From NCBI GenBank assembly GCA_964629165.1, contig CAZVQJ010000077.1:1-12027 (forward strand): a stretch of 12,027 bases of DNA. Reading direction: 5' to 3'. Origin of the DNA: CAWVVV01 sp964629165. GTDB lineage: Bacteria; Verrucomicrobiota; Verrucomicrobiia; Opitutales; Oceanipulchritudinaceae. Below, piece by piece: positions 7,521-12,027 of the stretch (position 1 is its first letter; every line of letters starts with the position of its first letter). A program made the translations under genes and the position numbers. The notes beneath the pieces are model-generated. The model was not told the origin of the DNA, made no database searches, and saw only the letters and a program-made list of their open reading frames with translations.

Positions 7521-8750
7521 TCACTCGAAGGAACGGAAATTCATCTTCTCGACATCATAAAAGAGGCGCGGTGACGCCGTGCCCTCGACGTAGTAGAGCC
7601 ACGCACCGTCTGCATGGACCCACGGGTAGGTTTCGCCCTTCACGTAGATCCATCCGATCTTTTCGTCGTATGCCCATGCGTCGGACGCGTTGCCGTCGAC
7701 CTCCTCGATGTAGATCCAGTGGTGGACAGGATGCCAGACCCAGGGATAGAACTGATCCCAGACGAGGCCGAGACGCTTGTGTTCAAGCCAGCCGTTGAGG
7801 TGCCGATTGCCGGAAAGCATGGGAGCCCCGCCGCGAGGAGCGATCTCGAAAGTATGCACGATCGTCTCGAGGCTGTAAGGACGCGGAATCTCGAGCGACC
7901 AGGTGCCAAAATCCTCTTCTCCGTCGAGAACAAGCGCCTCCGGGGCGCTCACCGGAACCACACTCAGGCTCACGGGCTGAATCCCGGTCTCGGGTTTGTG
8001 AGCAGAATACGGCAGCGCAATCGTATCGCCAAGGGCGGCGCGCAACTGGGTTAGCGGTTGCTCAGGCATGCCGCCATTGAAGACCGTACCGAGAGCATCG
8101 TAAGGAACTTCGACAACGGCATCTGGCTGCCAGACGACATAACGCCGCTCTGTATCAAGACATCCAGACGGGCATTCGACAGAGCCGAGCGAGAAGACAT
8201 ACAGATTTTCGTCGGCATGACGCACGACATCGCCGCTCGGCCCCAATGGATAATCGGCCTCCGCGAAGTGGATCCCGTCGACGTTCGCCCACGTCCACTG
8301 CGCGATCTCGACCCCATCGCCTCCCACCCCGAAATGGATCGTTGCAAACGGCCCGGCCACCTCCGCCGTGGCCTGCCACTCGGCCGGAAACTGGGCGAGC
8401 ACCGCATCGATCTGCACCCCGGCAATCAAGTGGACGAAGATCGAGCTGAGCGACTCCCGGGTCGCTCCCGCCGCCGCGAGGCTCGGGTCGGCGGCGTAAA
8501 TTTCGAGCAGCTGCTCCTCGATCAGATCCTGGAGGACCGGATCCGCGAACATCTCTTCGGTCTCGCGGAGCGCCAGGGCCTGTGCATTCTCTGCCGCACG
8601 CGCCTCAAACGATCCCTCCGGAATCCACGCCGGTTGCCCCACCGCGAGAAACGGCGTTATCGCCATCGCAAAGCAGAAGAAGAGGGACTTGAAAGTGATA
8701 GAGAATTCCCCGCAAATATTTGTCTGAAAAGGCCGCACCCGATACGTCAT
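7521..8750 (-). CDS. secreted protein of unknown function with C-terminal Trp/Tyr-rich repeats
   Basis: I do not recognise the N-terminal and central parts of this 409-residue protein. A hydrophobic stretch at about residues 22-37, ending AVG before QPAW, looks like a signal peptide after a long n-region. Residues about 45-110 are acidic and probably helical. A beta-rich middle follows, with one close cysteine pair (C193, C197) that could form a disulfide outside the cell. Residues about 319-409 hold two diverged repeats of roughly 40 residues, each with YPWV, then W(I/L)Y and a Y-D pair. I associate similar modules with secreted Opitutae proteins, possibly for surface or polymer attachment; this is inference. 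ATG 8750 was chosen over the GTG at 8813; neither has a Shine-Dalgarno. It converges on the xylan operon and is divergent from the M14 gene, so its role is not linked by context. Confidence 0.8.
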   Translation of the reverse strand: MTYRVRPFQTNICGEFSITFKSLFFCFAMAITPFLAVGQPAWIPEGSFEARAAENAQALALRETEEMFADPVLQDLIEEQLLEIYAADPSLAAAGATRESLSSIFVHLIAGVQIDAVLAQFPAEWQATAEVAGPFATIHFGVGGDGVEIAQWTWANVDGIHFAEADYPLGPSGDVVRHADENLYVFSLGSVECPSGCLDTERRYVVWQPDAVVEVPYDALGTVFNGGMPEQPLTQLRAALGDTIALPYSAHKPETGIQPVSLSVVPVSAPEALVLDGEEDFGTWSLEIPRPYSLETIVHTFEIAPRGGAPMLSGNRHLNGWLEHKRLGLVWDQFYPWVWHPVHHWIYIEEVDGNASDAWAYDEKIGWIYVKGETYPWVHADGAWLYYVEGTASPRLFYDVEKMNFRSFE

Positions 8751-8886
8751 GATGCTGCTGACGCTACGTGTTTTCCCAGAGCCAAACAAGCAAAACCCTC
8801 GAAATATCAACACGTTACTGCAAATTTTAACACCTCATTAACGGCGCAGGCGTTGTCCTCACCTCAGTATAACACAACCTTTACGA
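8751..8886. promoter_or_regulatory. divergent intergenic spacer with candidate -10 box
   Basis: This spacer between two divergent genes is visibly richer in A and T than its surroundings and must drive both. TATAAC at 8868-8873 is a plausible -10 box for the + gene, though no good -35 lies at the usual distance. It would place transcription start within about 10 bases of the ATG at 8887. The same bases read TTATACT on the - strand and could serve the other gene. An imperfect palindrome AACGGCGCAGGCGTT lies at 8840-8854. Confidence 0.35.
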
Positions 8887-9642
8887 ATGCGGATTGAAGT
8901 TCTTCATAAACGTCTTCTCGAGACCGCGCGCGCGGCAGGCTTCACGATCGAATTCTATGGTCAGATCGAACGTTTTGCCCTCCCTGCCTTCACCCGTTCC
9001 GCAACGAAAGGTGACGCAGCCCCAACACTCTACGTTTCGGCAGGCATTCATGGCGATGAGCCCGCCGGCACGATGGCGTTGCTCGAGATGCTTCGGCAGA
9101 ACCGGTTTTCGGCTGCCGTAAACTGGACTGTGGTCCCCCTCCTCAACCCGCTTGCGCTGGAAAAGAGAACCAGGGAACACCCTATGGGATTGGACCTGAA
9201 CCGCGATTACGGACCCGAGCCGCAGTCCATCGAAACGCGTTCTCACATGGCCTGGTTGGCCGGACGACGGTTCGACCTCTCGCTGTGCCTGCACGAGGAT
9301 TACGAGACCGACGGCGCGTATCTCTATGAGTTGAAGCCCGAGAAAGCTGCCTCCCAGGCGCATGCATTCCTGGCCGCAATGCGGCCGTGGACGGGGATCG
9401 AAACGCGGCCGATGATCGATGAAATGCCCAATCACAACGGGCTCATGGAACCACCGCTCCACCGCATCGTCGCGGATCGCCATGATCTACCGGAGGCCGT
9501 CCGGCTATATTTCGCGAACGTGCCCTGGATCTACACGACGGAAACCCCTTCCCAAAAATCGATTGTCGATCGGATCGGGGCGCAGATCGCGGTTATTGAG
9601 ACGGCTGCGCGGGGCCTCCTCGCCGGCGCCTTCGACCACTGA
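8887..9642 (+). CDS. M14-type zinc carboxypeptidase/amidase
   Basis: A 251-residue metallopeptidase-fold enzyme. GIHGDEPAG supplies zinc ligands H55 and E58, LCLHEDYE supplies the third ligand H136, DLNRDY (103-108) supplies substrate-binding N105/R106, and TETPS near the end supplies the catalytic E219. All key residues are intact. No signal peptide is visible, so it is probably cytoplasmic. Length and compact form resemble MpaA-like murein peptide amidases, which trim recycled cell-wall peptides, but the succinylglutamate desuccinylase/aspartoacylase branch of the same superfamily cannot be excluded. The ATG at 8887 has no Shine-Dalgarno and may sit close to the transcription start. The last 50 bases overlap the end of the convergent pseudouridine synthase gene. 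Confidence 0.85.
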   Translation: MRIEVLHKRLLETARAAGFTIEFYGQIERFALPAFTRSATKGDAAPTLYVSAGIHGDEPAGTMALLEMLRQNRFSAAVNWTVVPLLNPLALEKRTREHPMGLDLNRDYGPEPQSIETRSHMAWLAGRRFDLSLCLHEDYETDGAYLYELKPEKAASQAHAFLAAMRPWTGIETRPMIDEMPNHNGLMEPPLHRIVADRHDLPEAVRLYFANVPWIYTTETPSQKSIVDRIGAQIAVIETAARGLLAGAFDH

Positions 9643-10450
9643 CCGCGGGCGCCGGAACCGGGCTCGGATCCGGCGGGAGGCCCTCCCAGAACGCCTCCAG
9701 GTCCGCACTGAGCGGAGCTTCCCAGGAGAAGGCGCCGTCGCCCGTCTCGAAATCGAGCCTCGCCGCGTGCAGGGCCTGCCTCGCAAGCGGGAGGGCGGCC
9801 GCAAGGTGCGGAGTCCAACCATGCTCGATGAACTCCAGATAGAGGGTGGGATCGGGCCCGTAGACCTTGTCGCCTGCGACGGCGTGCCCGATCCATTGGG
9901 CATGCGCCCGGATCTGGTGCTTTCGGCCCGTATGCGGAATGACCTCGGCGAGGGTGAAACCGCCCCGGTATGCCAACGGAATGAAGGTTGTTTGCGCCTT
10001 CTGTGCATCCGCTGGCGGTTGCACACACTGCTTTACCGCGACCGGAGACGCCGGATCCGGCCCCAGCGGCTGGCTTACTTCGACCCGTCCCGCCAGGCGG
10101 CCATGAAGAATCGCCCGGTAACGCTTGGAAACCTGCCGCGCCGCCATCGCCATCTGCAGGCGCCGGGCAAGCAATCGGTCGCGCGCGAGCACGACGAGTC
10201 CACTTGTTTCGCGGTCGAGACGGCTGATGAGATGCACACGGTCCAATCCGAGAACTTCCCGCGCGGCCCCCACGAGGCTCGAAAATGGCCCGTTCTTCGA
10301 TGGATGACAAACCACCCAGCCCGGCTTGTTGAAGACGATGACCTCATCGTTCTCGACGAGGATCCAGGACCTCACCTCGTCAGGCGTCAGGAGGAGAGGC
10401 GTGGCCCCAAAGGGATCGGCAGCGGAGTCGGATAGGTCGTTTTCAGGCAT
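9593..10450 (-). CDS. RluA-family RNA pseudouridine synthase
   Basis: This 285-residue enzyme would convert specific uridines of rRNA or tRNA to pseudouridine. The signature is HLISRLDRETSGLVVLA, with D79 the catalytic aspartate, preceded by the NKPGW..HPS motif and followed by HTGRKHQIRAH typical of the family. No N-terminal S4 domain is visible, so it resembles the shorter RluA/TruC-type members; the exact target base cannot be told. Its ATG overlaps the last 8 bases of the upstream SDR gene, suggesting translational coupling. The last 27 or so residues are a Pro-rich tail with a run of five Arg, encoded largely where the gene overlaps the convergent M14 gene. An upstream in-frame start at 10516 is unlikely because it lies inside the SDR gene. 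Confidence 0.92.
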   Translation of the reverse strand: MPENDLSDSAADPFGATPLLLTPDEVRSWILVENDEVIVFNKPGWVVCHPSKNGPFSSLVGAAREVLGLDRVHLISRLDRETSGLVVLARDRLLARRLQMAMAARQVSKRYRAILHGRLAGRVEVSQPLGPDPASPVAVKQCVQPPADAQKAQTTFIPLAYRGGFTLAEVIPHTGRKHQIRAHAQWIGHAVAGDKVYGPDPTLYLEFIEHGWTPHLAAALPLARQALHAARLDFETGDGAFSWEAPLSADLEAFWEGLPPDPSPVPAPAVSGRRRRRGGPAQPSQ

Positions 10451-11264
10451 CGGAGGAAGGTTGCGGCAGCGCATCCAGGCGCAGCCGTTTGAGCACCATC
10501 CGGGCGATCCGTGCAATCATCGGTTTCGGAAGGCATCGTCCCGAGCGTTCCACCCAGCGATTGCGGCACCCCGTGATGATCATCGACCGGCCACGGTGCA
10601 CCGCCCGGAAAGTCTCCTCGACAACGGCCTCCGCCGTCTGACCGCCCCGCAACCCAAGCGGTTCGGTGAAACCGGCCCGCCGGTGAAACTGCGATTCCGT
10701 CGGCCCCGGACATACCGCGAGGACACCGACCCCACTCCCCCGCAGTTCCTCACCCAGCGCGAGGCTCCAGTGCAGGATAAAGGCCTTTGTCGCCCCGTAC
10801 GTCGCCATGTAGGGCGTCGGTTGGAACCCCGCGAGGGAAGCGATATTGACGATCCAGCCTCCCCGTTCCCGCAAAAGCGGCAGGCAGCGCGCGGTCAGGT
10901 CGACAGCCGCCCGGACGTTGACATCAATCATCCCCAGCTCGTCCCGCCCGGCCGCACCAAAGCGTCCGCATTCGCCAAACCCACTGTTGTTGATGAGAAG
11001 GACGGGACCCTGCGAGTCGTCCGCCACCGCCTTCATCGCAGCCTCTGCGCCGCCCGCAAGCGCGACCGGATCCGAGAGATCGACGGACCAGTGATGCGAT
11101 CTTGAATTCTCTGCGAATTCAGCCGGACGGCGGCGAGAAAGGTTGCAAAGCAGAACGTCTCCGTCTACCTTCCTCAGTGTGAGAGAAAATGCAGTGCCGA
11201 TACCTGAGGACGCACCGGTAATGATGACCGCTCCGAAGGATTTCACTGTGCGGGTCCAAGACAT
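10443..11264 (-). CDS. short-chain dehydrogenase of unknown substrate
   Basis: A 273-residue classical SDR with TGASSGIG (16-23) for NAD(P), NNSG at 92-95 in place of the usual NNAG, N116, and the catalytic S143, Y156 and K160. The LLINNSGFG...YGATKAF...CPGPT pattern resembles the DltE/YqjQ and DHRS-like branch, whose members often have poorly known or lipid/steroid-like substrates. The C-terminal part (from about 200) is basic and lacks a membrane segment. ATG 11264 is chosen because GGAGG lies 7 bases upstream, the best ribosome site in the window; the frame is open to 11318. It is the first gene of a two-gene - strand unit with the pseudouridine synthase, a pairing with no obvious metabolic meaning. 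Confidence 0.88.
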   Translation of the reverse strand: MSWTRTVKSFGAVIITGASSGIGTAFSLTLRKVDGDVLLCNLSRRRPAEFAENSRSHHWSVDLSDPVALAGGAEAAMKAVADDSQGPVLLINNSGFGECGRFGAAGRDELGMIDVNVRAAVDLTARCLPLLRERGGWIVNIASLAGFQPTPYMATYGATKAFILHWSLALGEELRGSGVGVLAVCPGPTESQFHRRAGFTEPLGLRGGQTAEAVVEETFRAVHRGRSMIITGCRNRWVERSGRCLPKPMIARIARMVLKRLRLDALPQPSSDA

Positions 11265-11271
11265 GACCCAG

Positions 11272-11276
11272 CCTCC
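11272..11276 (-). promoter_or_regulatory. Shine-Dalgarno site GGAGG of the SDR gene
   Basis: GGAGG on the - strand, 7 bases before the ATG at 11264. It decides the start in favour of residue M19 of the open frame and is the only strong Shine-Dalgarno seen among the ten genes. Confidence 0.7.
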
Positions 11277-11382
11277 ACTGGCCTCTGCCCGGAAGCAATC
11301 TTCCTTCCTCGCGCGCACCCGATGGCATCCCTCCCTGCGATGTTCCTAAGCCCGGTGTCGCCCTGATCCTTTCTCATGATTC

Positions 11383-11420
11383 CGACGGCGCGATGCCCCA
11401 AGGCAGCATAGCGTCCGTCG
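11383..11420 (+). promoter_or_regulatory. extended leader hairpin upstream of hpf
   Basis: The outer stem pairs CGACGG (11383-11388) with CCGTCG (11415-11420). It continues with CGC/GCG past one bulged T, then after a small internal loop TGCC (11394-11397) pairs with GGCA (11402-11405) around the loop CCAA. That makes 13 pairs in 38 bases, ending 39 bases before the hpf ATG. No T-tract follows, so it is not a terminator for + transcripts. If transcribed it lies in the hpf 5' leader. A DNA-level operator or a structure in the divergent transcript is also possible. Confidence 0.45.
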
Positions 11421-11459
11421 CCAAGAACAAACAGCAGCCAAGAAAGCACATCAATAAAC

Positions 11460-11828
11460 ATGAAAGATAACGACCTCATCATCTCAGGAAACAATCTCCC
11501 CCTCACCGACGCCCTCAAGGCAACGGTTCGCGAGAAGATGCAAAAGCTGTTTGACCATGAAACCACCATCCTCCGAATTCGCGTCGAGCTGAGCGCGGGT
11601 TCTCCACCCGGCAGTGACGAGCAGTTCGCCGCCAAAGGGATCATCGAGATCAAGGGCCGTGATCTCATCGCAACGGTTCGGACGGATGACCTCTACAAGT
11701 GCATTGACCTTCTTGAAAACAAACTCGACCGGATGCTCCGTCGCCGCTCGCGGTTGCGCATCCTGAAGCGTAAGCAAACCCACTCCGTCGAGATTCCGGC
11801 CGCCATCCCCAAGGCCGCATCCATGTAA
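11460..11828 (+). CDS. hpf: ribosome hibernation promoting factor, short form (HPF/RaiA family)
   Basis: A 122-residue member of the HPF/RaiA (sigma-54 modulation, S30AE) family, which binds the decoding region of the 30S subunit and inactivates ribosomes in stationary phase or stress. The pattern is typical: ISGNNLPLTDALKATVREKMQKL at the start, RVELS...GIIEIKGRDLIATVRTDDLYKCIDLLENKLDRML, then a basic RRRSRLRILKRK segment. The C-terminal dimerisation domain of long HPF is absent, so it is the short type. The ATG at 11460 gives the canonical N-terminus; no good Shine-Dalgarno is seen, only AAGAAAG some 18 bases upstream. It stands alone between a leader hairpin and its own terminator, consistent with a separately regulated single-gene unit. 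Confidence 0.93.
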   Translation: MKDNDLIISGNNLPLTDALKATVREKMQKLFDHETTILRIRVELSAGSPPGSDEQFAAKGIIEIKGRDLIATVRTDDLYKCIDLLENKLDRMLRRRSRLRILKRKQTHSVEIPAAIPKAASM

Positions 11829-11855
11829 AGCACTCGACCTTTGTTCCTTCCCCAC

Positions 11856-11884
11856 AGGCCGTCCGTTGGACGGCCTTTTTTGTT
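11856..11884 (+). terminator. intrinsic terminator of hpf
   Basis: AGGCCGTCC (11856-11864), loop GTT, GGACGGCCT (11868-11876), followed by TTTT TGTT. A perfect 9-bp GC-rich stem with a U-tract, 28 bases after the hpf stop. The tract lies only on the + side, so it stops hpf transcription. Confidence 0.93.
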
Positions 11885-12027
11885 CCGCAGCACGGCGCAC
11901 CTCGACGTATCTCACGGAGAGGCGCGCAGCGACCCGGACTTGAGATCACCCTCCTGCCGGCAATCCGATGTAGGCGTTGCGTCTTGAGCGCAGCGGGCGT
12001 GAGAAAACCGCGGTGGAATGGTCCCAA
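11885..12027. other. non-coding right edge
   Basis: No gene is supported in the last 143 bases; the open frame across them on the - strand is antisense to hpf and has no family features. The stretch holds an 8-base block GCGCAGCG twice (about 11924-11931 and 11987-11994), CTTGAG twice (11939 and 11983), and one copy of the short repeat shared with the left edge. Confidence 0.5.
11983..12003 (+). repeat. short dispersed repeat, copy 2 (CTTGAGC...CGGGCGTGAG)
   Basis: CTTGAGC (11983-11989) and CGGGCGTGAG (11994-12003) separated by GCAG with no extra hairpin arm. Both blocks are identical to those at 43-72. The two arms can fold on each other with two G-U pairs and one mismatch. It lies in intergenic DNA, as does copy 1, which suggests a REP-like intergenic element. 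Confidence 0.4.

Noticed and set aside
9419..10435. 338-codon + strand open frame across the pseudouridine synthase region
   Set aside because: It is the antisense of a clear RluA-family gene and its translation is Arg-rich without motifs.
11665..12027. Open frame on the - strand reaching the right edge
   Set aside because: It crosses the hpf terminator and lies antisense to hpf, with no protein family features.
1..12027. CRISPR array, tRNA, rRNA, insertion sequence or phage genes
   Set aside because: No regularly spaced repeats, cloverleaf, rRNA segment, transposase or phage protein was seen on either strand.

Overview
The window is a stretch of GC-rich bacterial chromosome with ten protein genes that I can support, no RNA genes and no insertion sequence. 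The likely source is a free-living, polysaccharide-degrading Verrucomicrobiota bacterium, perhaps of the Opitutae. This is inferred from three things: a glucuronoxylan-degradation operon, a secreted protein ending in tryptophan/tyrosine-rich repeats of a kind I associate with that group, and translation starts that almost all lack a Shine-Dalgarno sequence. The sequence alone does not prove the assignment.

Left part (1-7460). After about 240 bases of non-coding DNA with short direct repeats and two perfect GC-rich hairpins, four genes run on the + strand: a GH3 beta-xylosidase/glucosidase, an exported GH115 xylan alpha-1,2-glucuronidase, mannonate dehydratase (UxuA), and a short-chain dehydrogenase that probably serves as fructuronate reductase (UxuB role). 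Together they make sense as a glucuronoxylan unit. GH115 strips (4-O-methyl)glucuronic acid from xylan fragments outside the cytoplasm, and GH3 hydrolyses the remaining xylo-oligosaccharides, probably in the cytoplasm. The SDR and UxuA would carry the uronic acid through fructuronate and mannonate to 2-keto-3-deoxygluconate. The isomerase UxaC, the KDG kinase and aldolase, a transporter and a regulator are not in the window. A palindrome at 297-316 is a candidate operator.

Middle part (7461-9642). A weak hairpin sits between the operon and a convergent gene for an unrecognised secreted protein. A comparatively AT-rich divergent spacer (about 8690-8886) separates that gene from an M14-type zinc carboxypeptidase/amidase with a very short or absent leader.

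Right part (9593-12027). On the - strand a second SDR gene overlaps an RluA-family pseudouridine synthase gene by 8 bases; the synthase gene in turn overlaps the 3' end of the M14 gene by 50 bases tail to tail. Divergent from these, a short ribosome hibernation promoting factor gene follows a strong leader hairpin and ends at a textbook intrinsic terminator. The last 140 bases are non-coding and hold a short element that also occurs near the left edge.

I found no defence system, CRISPR array or other clearly new system. The most promising unusual items are the compact xylan-to-KDG operon, the orphan repeat-bearing secreted protein, the hpf leader hairpin and the short repeated element at both ends.
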